This document shows, piece after piece, positions 1-6,211 of a stretch of 7,037 nucleotides of DNA. This DNA is from Gammaproteobacteria bacterium. Its GTDB lineage: Bacteria; Pseudomonadota; Gammaproteobacteria; Burkholderiales; Burkholderiaceae_C. The stretch spans positions 1 to 7,037 of the forward strand of contig JAHIQV010000458.1 of the NCBI GenBank assembly GCA_018903185.1, given 5' to 3'. Below the pieces are notes generated by a model. It had not been told where the DNA came from. It ran no database searches and saw nothing but the letters and a program-made list of their open reading frames with translations. A program made the position numbers and the translations under genes. Positions within the stretch are counted from its first letter, which is position 1; each line of letters begins with the position of its first letter.

Positions 1-1
1 A

Positions 2-66
2 CCGGCTTTGCCGGGCCGCCAGTGCCGCCCCCCTGGGGGGGTGACGCCGCAGGCGGCGCAGGAGGG
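2..66. repeat. GC-rich palindromic intergenic element ahead of the transporter gene
   Basis: Three short inverted repeats stand in tandem: ccggc/gccgg at 2-6 and 10-14 around a ttt loop, six C's against G's at 28-33 and 35-41 around a single t, and cgccgc/gcggcg at 45-50 and 53-58. They are followed directly by GGAGGG at 61-66. Stacked palindromes of this kind (C-run/G-run, then a GCCGCAGGCGGC-like core) are, as I recall, a frequent dispersed intergenic element in Comamonadaceae genomes. Only one copy is visible here, so its repetitive status is inferred. The element abuts the transporter start and its right end appears to supply that gene's Shine-Dalgarno sequence. The first hairpin could also act in termination of a gene left of the window, but no T-run follows it. 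Confidence 0.5.
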
Positions 67-71
67 CTGAC

Positions 72-956
72 ATGTTATGGATGCTGCTTGCCGCGCTGCT
101 GTTCGCCACCATGGGCGTCTGCATCAAGTTCGCGTCGGATCACTTCAACCCGTTTGAAATCGTGGCCTACCGGGGCATGGTGGGCGTGGTGTTCATCATC
201 GGCATGACGCGGGTGCGGGGGGTTTCCCTGCGCACCCAGCTGCCCATGATGCACTTCTGGCGCACCGTCGTCGGCACCATCTCGCTGACGACATGGTTCT
301 TTGCCATCGCCGTGCTGCCGCTGGCCACCGCCATGACACTCAACTACATGAGCAGTGTCTGGATCGCAGCCTTTTTGCTCGGCGGCGCTTTGCTGACGCA
401 GGGGCGCAATGCCCCCATGAAAAACCAGGCGCCCCTTTTCATGGCAGTGCTGGCGGGGTTTGCCGGCGTGGCCATGATGCTGCGCCCGACGCTGCAGCCC
501 GAGCAGGTTCTCGGTGCGGTGGTTGGCCTGTTTTCTGGCATCTTTGCCGCCTTGGCCTACCTGCAGGTGGCCGCGCTCAGCCGGGCTGGCGAGCCGGAGA
601 GCCGCACCGTGTTCTATTTCTCCGTGGGCGCGGTGGTGGCCGGGCTGGCGGGCATGCTGTTCGCGGGCGCGAGCCCTTGGCACTGGCCGAGCGCGCTGTG
701 GCTGCTGCCCATCGGGCTGCTGGCGGTGTTTGGTCAGCTGTGCATGACACGCGCCTATGCCAGCGGCGCCACCCTGGTGGTGGCCAACCTGCAGTATTCG
801 GGCATCGTCTTTGCCGGCATCTACAGCATCACCATCTTTGGCGACCAGTTGCCACTGATCGGCTGGCTGGGCATGGGCCTGATCGTGGTCAGCGGCATCA
901 CGGCCACGGCGCTGCGCGCCCGCGCGATTCCCAACGCACCCGCCGAAGACCACTGA
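72..956 (+). CDS. DMT superfamily transporter (EamA domains)
   Basis: A 294-residue, very hydrophobic inner-membrane protein with the length and about ten TM segments of the drug/metabolite transporter superfamily. It is built as two EamA repeats: roughly residues 2-138 and 146-281. Segments visible include 1-21, 27-45, 66-83, 88-109, 119-138, 146-169, 179-200, 207-226, 233-255 and 262-281. Family-like landmarks are the AYRG motif with Arg34 at the start of TM2 and the MTRAYASGATLVVANLQY stretch (225-242), which resembles the conserved second-repeat motif where TM8-TM9 meet. Such proteins export or import small metabolites, but the substrate cannot be read from the sequence. The ATG at 72 is preceded by GGAGGG at 61-66 with a 5-nt spacer, which fixes the start well. 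The C-terminus ends in a short charged cytoplasmic tail. A sulfurtransferase gene follows after 60 bp on the same strand, with no terminator between. Family assignment is firm; function is unknown. Confidence 0.92.
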   Translation: MLWMLLAALLFATMGVCIKFASDHFNPFEIVAYRGMVGVVFIIGMTRVRGVSLRTQLPMMHFWRTVVGTISLTTWFFAIAVLPLATAMTLNYMSSVWIAAFLLGGALLTQGRNAPMKNQAPLFMAVLAGFAGVAMMLRPTLQPEQVLGAVVGLFSGIFAALAYLQVAALSRAGEPESRTVFYFSVGAVVAGLAGMLFAGASPWHWPSALWLLPIGLLAVFGQLCMTRAYASGATLVVANLQYSGIVFAGIYSITIFGDQLPLIGWLGMGLIVVSGITATALRARAIPNAPAEDH

Positions 957-1003
957 AACGGGTTCGCGTTCAAGCGCAGAAGCCGTCGGCCGGCGCAATC
1001 CCG

Positions 1004-1009
1004 CACAAT
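1004..1009 (+). promoter_or_regulatory. Possible -10 box (CACAAT) just before the sulfurtransferase start
   Basis: CACAAT at 1004-1009 matches TATAAT at four of six positions and ends 7 nt before the ATG at 1017. That is the spacing expected if transcription began at the start codon, giving a leaderless mRNA. The same octamer, CACAATGG, recurs upstream of the PhoD-like gene at 6164-6171. No convincing -35 box is seen 16-18 nt upstream, so the call is weak. Confidence 0.22.
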
Positions 1010-1016
1010 GGGTTGC

Positions 1017-1919
1017 ATGTACACCACCCTCATCACCCCCACCGAGCTGCGTGCGCTCCAGAACCAGGCGGCGCCGCTCCAGCTGTTTGACTGCAGCTTC
1101 GAACTCGCCAACCCGGACGCCGGCGAGGCCCAGTTCAACGAGGCCCACATCCCGGGCGCCCTCCACGCCCACCTGGACCACCACCTGAGCAGCCATTCCG
1201 CAGACGACCGCGCCAGCGGCGGGCGCCATCCCCTGCCCTCGCGCGAAACCTTGGCGGCCTGGCTGGACCGGATCGGCCTGACGGCCGACACACAAGCCGT
1301 CGTCTACGACCGCCAGGGCGCCAACTACAGCGGCCGCCTCTGGTGGATGCTGAAGTGGTGCGGACACGAAGCCGTCGCCGTGCTCGACGGCGGCCTGCAA
1401 GCCTGGCTCGCCTCAGGCGGCGCCGCTGAAACCGGGCCCGCTGCACCCCCTAAAAAGGCGACCCCAGGCGGTTTCGTCCTGCGCGATCCGCTCGCCCGGC
1501 TGGTCGACACCCCGACCATCGCCAGCCGGCTGGGCGACCCGGCGCTCACCCTGGTCGATGCCCGCTCCGCCGCCCGGTTCCGCGGCGAGGTGGAGCCCCT
1601 GGACCCGGTGGCCGGGCACATTCCCGGCGCGCTCAATCGGCCCTTTGTCGACAACATCGGTGCCGACGGTTGCTTCAAACCCGCTGCTCAGCTACGCGCC
1701 GAGTTCGAGCAACTGCTGGCCGGGCGCGCCCCGTCCACCGTCGTCCACCACTGTGGCAGCGGCGTGAGCGCGATTCCCAACCTGCTGGGCATGGAGGTCG
1801 CCGGGCTGGGCCGCAGTGCGCTCTATGCGGGCAGCTGGAGCGAGTGGTGCAACACGCCGGGTTTGCCTTGCGCGCAGAGTCAAGTCGCTCCGCCAGCGGC
1901 CGACACAACCCGGGGCTGA
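1017..1919 (+). CDS. Sulfurtransferase, 3-mercaptopyruvate sulfurtransferase/rhodanese family
   Basis: This two-domain rhodanese protein of 300 residues has the usual length for the TST/MST family. The N-terminal, non-catalytic domain (about 5-135) contains EAHIPGALH and the WWMLKWCGHEAVAVLDGG segment. The C-terminal catalytic domain (about 165-285) contains LVDAR...RFRGE, a second GHIPGAL motif and the active-site loop CGSGVSA, with catalytic Cys246. The loop resembles CGSGVTA of E. coli SseA, a 3-mercaptopyruvate sulfurtransferase, more than the CRKGVTA of thiosulfate-specific rhodanese, so mercaptopyruvate is the more likely sulfur donor. The enzyme forms a cysteine persulfide and passes sulfane sulfur to thiols or cyanide. 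No signal peptide is seen, so it is probably cytoplasmic. Two in-frame ATGs, at 1008 and 1017, lack a Shine-Dalgarno site. I prefer 1017 because 1008 falls inside a -10-like box and MYTTLITPTEL looks like a natural family N-terminus. With the 1008 start, three residues (MGC) are added. Substrate specificity is inferred from the loop only. Confidence 0.9.
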   Translation: MYTTLITPTELRALQNQAAPLQLFDCSFELANPDAGEAQFNEAHIPGALHAHLDHHLSSHSADDRASGGRHPLPSRETLAAWLDRIGLTADTQAVVYDRQGANYSGRLWWMLKWCGHEAVAVLDGGLQAWLASGGAAETGPAAPPKKATPGGFVLRDPLARLVDTPTIASRLGDPALTLVDARSAARFRGEVEPLDPVAGHIPGALNRPFVDNIGADGCFKPAAQLRAEFEQLLAGRAPSTVVHHCGSGVSAIPNLLGMEVAGLGRSALYAGSWSEWCNTPGLPCAQSQVAPPAADTTRG

Positions 1920-1969
1920 GGCCGATCGACCGGCACCCCACCCGAATCACGCCCAACCAGCCCGCGCCC

Positions 1970-4207
1970 GTGGCCCCTCTCCACACACCCCAACCTCCAC
2001 CAGCGCCCGACTTGAGCGCGGATGGGAAGATCCGACTGGTCACATTGCAGACGATCTCGCTGCTGGTCGGTGTGGTGGCCACAGCGCTCGCACTGCTGGT
2101 GTACCTCACCACGAGCAACCCGCCGGAGGTGCTCGCACCGGCGCTGATCGCGCTCACCAGCTGGGGCTCGCTGATCCTGCTGCGCAGGGGCTACGTCCGC
2201 TTCGTGCCCCACACGCTGGTGTTTGCCGTGGTGCTGTCGGCCATTCTGGCCGTGCTGGCGTACGGCTCGGTGCGCACCGCGGCCGGTTTCCTGTTTGTTG
2301 CGGCCGTTGCCTGGGCCGGCATTTTCCTCGGACGCACCGCCCTGATCGCCACCGTGGTGTTCTGCCTGGCCGCGCTCGGCGGCCTGAACATCGCCGAACA
2401 ACGCGGCTGGCTGCACACGCCGGACTTCGGCGTAGGCATCACCGTGTGGCTCACCCACGCCGCCACCCTGCTCGTCGTCGCGATCATGGTGTACTACAGC
2501 CGCATCCGGGCCCAACAGGCGCTGACGAGGCAGATGGAAGAGCTCGAACGGCGCAAGCGCACCGAACAGGAGCGCGACCGCAGCATGGAGCGGTTCGCGC
2601 GCATCTTCCACACCAGCCCCAGCGCCATGCTCGCCCAGTCAGCACACTCGGGCTTGATCCTCGACGTCAATCCCGCCTTTGAACGCTGCTACGGCCACTC
2701 CCGCGCCCAGGTCCTGGGGCGGGTCGACAACTTCCTCTGGCTCGATCCCGAACAGCGGACCGACTACCTGGAACGCCTGTTCGTCAACCGCCGCTCCCTG
2801 CAGGAGTCCGTGGTCGGACTGCGCGCGGATGGCAGCACCTTTGACGCCCTGATCTCGAGTGAAATGGGCGAAGACCCCGAAGACCGGCTGGTGATCAGCA
2901 CCGTCATCGACATCAGTGAAGAACGCCGTCGCCAGACGCAGCTGCTGTCCCTCACGCGAGGCCTCTCGGTGCCCAGCGGTGACGCCCTGTTCCAGGCGCT
3001 CACGATGCACATGGCCCAGGCCATCGGCGCCGACATGGTCACCGTCGGCGAACAGCACCAGGATCGGCGTGTGCGCACCCTGTCGGTGTGGAAAGACGGC
3101 GCCACCAGCCCCAACTTCACCTTCCCGCTTGACGGTGCCCCCTGCGGCGAAGCGATGCAACAGACCGACCTGTGCGTGCACCTGGAAGGCGTGGCCGAGC
3201 GGTACCCGCACGATCAGGCGCTGACCGATCAAGGCTTCCAGGCCTATGTGGGCCAGTCGCTGCGCGACGAAGACGGCACGGCCATCGGCCTGCTCAACGC
3301 ACTCTGGCGCCGGCCGATCCAGCTGCAGCCCGACACCCGTGCGCTGATCGCCATTTTTGCCAGCCGTGCCACGGCCGAGCTCATCCGGTTGCGGCGCGAC
3401 CGCGAAATCCTGCGCCTGAATGCCTCGCTGGAACAGCGCGTGCGTGAGCGCACGGCCGAGCTGGAAAAGCTCAACGCCGAGCTCGACTCGTTCGCCTACT
3501 CGGTGTCACACGACCTCAAATCGCCCTTGCGCGCCATCGACGGCTTCACCCAACTGCTGACCGAGCAGTTGCAAGGGCGCCTGCAGACCGACGAGCAACA
3601 ACTGTTCGACCGCGTGCTCGCCGCCACCCGCCGCATGAGCCTGCTGATCGCCGACCTGCTGGCGCTGGCCCGGGTCAGCCAGGGCAAGCTGTCCCGGGAC
3701 GAGACCGACCTGAGCGCCCTGGCCGAACGGGTGATGCGGGCCGAACACGGACGGCATCCCGAGCGGCATCTGCGCTGGCACATCACACCCGACCTGGTCT
3801 GCCAGTGCGACGCGCCCCTCGCCCGCATCGTGCTGGAGAACCTGCTCGGCAACGCCGTGAAATACACCCGCGACCAGATGGCTCCGCTGATCGAGTTCGG
3901 CCGGCTGGGCAGCGACGGCCACCCGCCCGGCGCCTTTTTCGTTCGGGACAACGGCGTGGGCTTCAACATGCACTACGCCGACAAACTCTTCAAACCCTTT
4001 CAGCGCCTGCACACGCCCAGCCAGTTCGATGGCACGGGCATCGGCCTGGCCACCGTGCGCCGCATCGTCGAACGCCACGGCGGCAGCATCCGCGGCGAGT
4101 CGGTCGAAGGTCAAGGTGCCCTGTTCGTGTTTTCCCTGTCCGCGCCACCGGCACCTCCGCCCGCGCCGCCTCCGCCTGCTGCACCATCCCCTCACGCCAT
4201 GCCATGA
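1970..4207 (+). CDS. Membrane-bound PAS-GAF sensor histidine kinase
   Basis: A transmembrane sensor kinase of about 745 residues. Six hydrophobic segments (about 24-47, 55-71, 81-99, 103-120, 123-141, 156-176) form an integral-membrane input region that I cannot assign to a named family. A short charged coiled coil (181-205) leads into a PAS domain (about 206-320; NPAFERCYGHSRAQVLGR, ending in STVIDISEERRR). Next comes a GAF domain (about 330-475; PCGEAM, AYVGQSL, AIGLLNAL), then another coiled coil (477-505). The HisKA H-box SVSHDLKSPLRA carries the phospho-acceptor His514. The HATPase_c domain has an N-box with Asn628, a G1 box DNGVGF at 660-665, an F-box FKPFQRL and a G2 box GTGIGLA from 688. 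A proline/alanine-rich tail (724-745) closes the protein. All catalytic boxes are intact, so the kinase should be active; it has no receiver domain, and no response regulator is in the window. The reading frame is open back into the sulfurtransferase gene and has no ATG before the TM region. GTG at 1970 is my choice; TTG at 2012 or 2045 are alternatives, and none has a good ribosome site. Confidence 0.9.
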   Translation: MAPLHTPQPPPAPDLSADGKIRLVTLQTISLLVGVVATALALLVYLTTSNPPEVLAPALIALTSWGSLILLRRGYVRFVPHTLVFAVVLSAILAVLAYGSVRTAAGFLFVAAVAWAGIFLGRTALIATVVFCLAALGGLNIAEQRGWLHTPDFGVGITVWLTHAATLLVVAIMVYYSRIRAQQALTRQMEELERRKRTEQERDRSMERFARIFHTSPSAMLAQSAHSGLILDVNPAFERCYGHSRAQVLGRVDNFLWLDPEQRTDYLERLFVNRRSLQESVVGLRADGSTFDALISSEMGEDPEDRLVISTVIDISEERRRQTQLLSLTRGLSVPSGDALFQALTMHMAQAIGADMVTVGEQHQDRRVRTLSVWKDGATSPNFTFPLDGAPCGEAMQQTDLCVHLEGVAERYPHDQALTDQGFQAYVGQSLRDEDGTAIGLLNALWRRPIQLQPDTRALIAIFASRATAELIRLRRDREILRLNASLEQRVRERTAELEKLNAELDSFAYSVSHDLKSPLRAIDGFTQLLTEQLQGRLQTDEQQLFDRVLAATRRMSLLIADLLALARVSQGKLSRDETDLSALAERVMRAEHGRHPERHLRWHITPDLVCQCDAPLARIVLENLLGNAVKYTRDQMAPLIEFGRLGSDGHPPGAFFVRDNGVGFNMHYADKLFKPFQRLHTPSQFDGTGIGLATVRRIVERHGGSIRGESVEGQGALFVFSLSAPPAPPPAPPPPAAPSPHAMP

Positions 4208-4262
4208 GCCGATCCGGGCAGCAAGACACCGCCGACCTCCGGACCGGCTGGGCGCGCTTCGT

Positions 4263-4288
4263 TCAGCGGGCGTGGGCCAGCCCGCTGA
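4263..4288. other. 9-bp perfect inverted repeat over the ZIP stop codon, between convergent genes
   Basis: The arms at 4263-4271 (tcagcgggc) and 4280-4288 (gcccgctga) pair perfectly around an 8-nt loop. The repeat starts 55 bp after the kinase stop and covers the last codons and stop of the leftward ZIP gene, so it would form a hairpin in both converging transcripts. No T-run follows on either strand, so it does not meet the intrinsic-terminator definition. It may still slow transcription or protect mRNA 3' ends. It could also simply reflect codon choice in a GC-rich gene. Confidence 0.35.
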
Positions 4289-5060
4289 CCAGCGTCACCA
4301 GCGCAATGCCCGCCAGCAGCCAGGCCACCTGCGCCGCCGTCTCGCGCAGGCCCAGGCGTTTTTGCAGCTGGGGAATCAGATCGGCCAGCGCCACATAGAC
4401 AAAGCTGCTCGACGCCGCCACCAGGAAATACGGCAGGTAATCTTCCAGCTGCGCCAGCAGGAAATACCCCACAACACCGCCCAGCGCGGTCACCGTGCCC
4501 GCCAGCGACACCTTGACCAGCGCCGCGCGATGCGTGCCCGATGTGTGGCGCAGCACCACCAGGTCGCCCATGTGGTGCGGCACCTCGTGCGCCAGCACCG
4601 CCACCGCCGTGACCACGCCCAGACGCATGTCGGCCATGAAGGCCGACGCGATCAGGATGCCGTCGCCAAAGGCGTGCACGCTGTCCCCGGCCAGCACCGC
4701 CCAGCCGCCGGAGCGCGGGCCGTGGTGATCGTGGCCGTGGGCGTGCCCGTGGTGGTCGTGACCCTCGTGCCCCGCGTCGTGGTGGTGCTCGTGGCCGTGG
4801 TGCCAGAGCTCCGCCTTGTCCAGCAGGAAGAAAAACACCAGGCCCGCCAGCAGCACCGCAAACAGCTCCTGCGCACCCGCCTCGCTCTCGAACGCTTCGG
4901 GCAGCAGGTGCATGAAGGCCGTGGCCATCAGCGCGCCGGCCGCCAGGCTCAGCATGTGCTGGGTGTAGCGCGCCAGCATGGCGAAGCTCAGTGCGGCCGC
5001 CAGCCAGACGCTGCCCACACCGGCAGCCACGGTTCCCAACAGGATTGCAATCAGGGTCAT
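4263..5060 (-). CDS. ZIP family divalent metal transporter
   Basis: A 265-residue, eight-TM inner-membrane protein of the ZIP (Zrt/Irt-like) family, which moves zinc, iron or related divalent cations into the cytoplasm. Segments are about 2-24, 36-56, 66-81, 119-141, 148-170, 180-203, 210-229 and 243-263. The TM2 end carries HLLPEAF, typical of the family. TM4 contains H129-AFG-D133-G134, matching the HNxxDG metal-site motif except that Asn is replaced by Ala130. TM5 contains H158-E159-VP-H162-H163-MGD, like the LIV-1-type HExPHExGD motif but with His163 where Glu is usual. The loop between TM3 and TM4 (87-113) is 15/27 histidine, a metal-binding feature usual for ZIPs and placed on the cytoplasmic side in this family. 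The ATG at 5060 has no clear ribosome site; the upstream 17 nt follow directly on an intrinsic terminator's T-run. The dienelactone hydrolase gene lies 68 bp upstream on the same strand. Family is certain; metal is not, though zinc is the default guess. Confidence 0.93.
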   Translation of the reverse strand: MTLIAILLGTVAAGVGSVWLAAALSFAMLARYTQHMLSLAAGALMATAFMHLLPEAFESEAGAQELFAVLLAGLVFFFLLDKAELWHHGHEHHHDAGHEGHDHHGHAHGHDHHGPRSGGWAVLAGDSVHAFGDGILIASAFMADMRLGVVTAVAVLAHEVPHHMGDLVVLRHTSGTHRAALVKVSLAGTVTALGGVVGYFLLAQLEDYLPYFLVAASSSFVYVALADLIPQLQKRLGLRETAAQVAWLLAGIALVTLVSGLAHAR

Positions 5061-5077
5061 CTTGAATCAGAAGTCAC

Positions 5078-5102
5078 AAAAAAAGGGCCGCAACAGCGGC
5101 CC
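5078..5102 (-). terminator. Rho-independent terminator of the dienelactone hydrolase gene
   Basis: Read on the minus strand, a perfect 7-bp GC stem (GGGCCGC, 5102-5096, and GCGGCCC, 5091-5085) with a TGTT loop is followed at once by seven T's (5084-5078). It starts 26 nt after the hydrolase stop codon at 5129. The plus strand has no T-run after the hairpin, so it works in one direction only. It ends just 17 nt before the ZIP start codon, which makes it part of any transcript that would carry both genes. Confidence 0.85.
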
Positions 5103-5128
5103 CCTGGTTCGGAAAAGCCGGCCCGGCT

Positions 5129-6028
5129 TCAGGCCACGCCGTGCTGCTTGAACCAGTCCGTCGCCCGCTTCCAGCCGTCTTCGGCCGGCTCCTTGCGGAA
5201 ACTCGGCCGGTAGTCGGCGTGGAACGCATGGGGCGCATCCGGGTACACCACAAAAGTCGAAGCCTTGGCCGCCGCATTGCCCGTGGCCAGAACGCTCTTC
5301 ATCTTATCAATCGTGTCAAGGGGGATGCCCGTGTCGGCACCGCCGTAGAGGCCCAGCACCGGCCCGTGCAGCCCGGCCGCCACGTCCACCGGGTGCTTCG
5401 GATTCAGCTCACTGGCCTGTCCGACCAGGCGGCCGTACCAGGCCACCGCCGCCTTCACCTGAGGGTTGTGTGCCGCATAGAGCCAGGTATGGCGCCCGCC
5501 CCAGCAAAAACCCGTCACGCCCAGCTTGCTGGTGTCGCCGCCGTTGGCCGCGGCCCATTTCACCGCCGCATCCAGATCGCCCATGACCTGGGCATCGGGT
5601 ACCTTGGACACCACCTCGGCGATCAGCTTGGCCATCTCGCCATAACTCTGCGCATCGCCCTGGCGCACGAACAGCTCGGGTGCAATCGCCAGGTACCCGG
5701 CCTTCGCGAAGCGCCGTGCGGTGTCGGCGATGTACTCGTGCACACCAAAAATCTCCGACAGCACCAGCACCACCGGCAAGCCCGTCTTGCCCGCGGGTGC
5801 GGCGCGGTAGGCCGGCATCTTGAAGCCATTCACATCGATCATCACCTCACCCGCCGTCAGGCCGTCGGCCGGCGTCTTGATCGCCGTCTGCGCCATGATG
5901 GGCAGCGCGGCAGCGGCGTAGCCCACGCCCAGGGCGGCCTTGAGGGCCGTGCGGCGCGAGGGCTGGCTGTTCGCATCACGGGCATCGAGCAAGGCCTGGC
6001 TGTCGGTGATCAGATCGGTATTGAACAT
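5129..6028 (-). CDS. Dienelactone hydrolase family protein with Tat signal
   Basis: A 299-residue alpha/beta hydrolase of the DLH family. The catalytic triad is readable: Cys175 in the nucleophile elbow GFCWGG, Asp232 in LYGGADTG, and His267 in YPDAPHAFH. Glu92 in LSEIFGVHEYI matches the conserved Glu that contacts the nucleophile in classical DLH. The N-terminus carries a twin-arginine signal: SRRTALK with Arg25-Arg26, a hydrophobic stretch to about 45 and an AQ-like cleavage region near 46-47, preceded by a 24-residue polar segment. Export as a folded periplasmic enzyme is therefore likely. Classical members hydrolyse dienelactone in chlorocatechol degradation, but no such pathway genes are nearby, so the substrate is unknown. 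The ATG at 6028 is supported by AGGAGA 5 nt upstream; an upstream in-frame ATG at 6076 would put 16 residues in front of this and has no such support. An intrinsic terminator follows the stop. The gene is divergent from the PhoD-like gene. Confidence 0.93.
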   Translation of the reverse strand: MFNTDLITDSQALLDARDANSQPSRRTALKAALGVGYAAAALPIMAQTAIKTPADGLTAGEVMIDVNGFKMPAYRAAPAGKTGLPVVLVLSEIFGVHEYIADTARRFAKAGYLAIAPELFVRQGDAQSYGEMAKLIAEVVSKVPDAQVMGDLDAAVKWAAANGGDTSKLGVTGFCWGGRHTWLYAAHNPQVKAAVAWYGRLVGQASELNPKHPVDVAAGLHGPVLGLYGGADTGIPLDTIDKMKSVLATGNAAAKASTFVVYPDAPHAFHADYRPSFRKEPAEDGWKRATDWFKQHGVA

Positions 6029-6033
6029 AGGTA

Positions 6034-6039
6034 TCTCCT
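6034..6039 (-). promoter_or_regulatory. Ribosome binding site deciding the hydrolase start
   Basis: AGGAGA on the minus strand lies 5 nt before the ATG at 6028. It selects this start over the in-frame ATG at 6076, whose extra residues (an Arg-rich stretch) do not fit the Tat-signal N-terminus better. Confidence 0.75.
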
Positions 6040-6139
6040 GGTTTGAAGTGGGACAACGAAGCCGCCGAAGCCGCAAATGGCGGCATGGTCTGGATCACGG
6101 TTCGGGCCTTTTGGTTCGCCAACGCCTGCAAACTTCAGG

Positions 6140-6169
6140 TTTACGACCCACGCCGCACCGCGCCACAAT
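6140..6169 (+). promoter_or_regulatory. Candidate sigma-70-type promoter for the PhoD-like gene
   Basis: TTTACG at 6140-6145 (four of six matches to TTGACA) and CACAAT at 6164-6169 (four of six to TATAAT) are separated by 18 nt. A start near 6176 would leave a leader of about 35 nt that holds GGGAGG (6202-6207) ahead of the ATG at 6212. The site lies in the 183-bp divergent region between the hydrolase and PhoD-like genes. No equally good promoter for the leftward hydrolase was found there. Confidence 0.35.
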
Positions 6170-6211
6170 GGCCGCGCAACCAGCCACAAGAACAGCCAAC
6201 AGGGAGGCGAC

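Noticed and set aside
75..1400. 441-residue open frame on the minus strand across the transporter and sulfurtransferase
   Set aside because: It runs antisense to two well-supported genes, and its composition (Gln, His, Gly, Arg, Ala rich) is typical of a shadow frame in GC-rich DNA. It shows no recognisable domain.
1670..1969. Extension of the kinase frame upstream to 1670
   Set aside because: This part overlaps the sulfurtransferase catalytic domain out of frame and is Arg-rich with no hydrophobic or domain signal. It is only an accidentally open frame.
4726..4806. GTGG-rich stretch considered as a DNA repeat or regulatory tract
   Set aside because: It is explained by the histidine-rich loop codons (CAC/CAT) of the ZIP gene on the opposite strand.
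4029..5213. 394-residue plus-strand frame across the ZIP gene
   Set aside because: It is rich in Arg, Gln and His and overlaps both the kinase end and the ZIP gene. It is explained as the antisense shadow of the ZIP coding sequence.
5141..6046. 301-residue plus-strand frame opposite the dienelactone hydrolase
   Set aside because: The minus strand shows an intact catalytic triad, a Tat signal and a Shine-Dalgarno site, so this frame is a shadow.
6061..6084. Inverted repeat gccgcc/ggcggc in the divergent intergenic region, considered as an operator
   Set aside because: The arms are short, made only of G and C, and expected by chance at this base composition. There is no second copy or known binding-site match.
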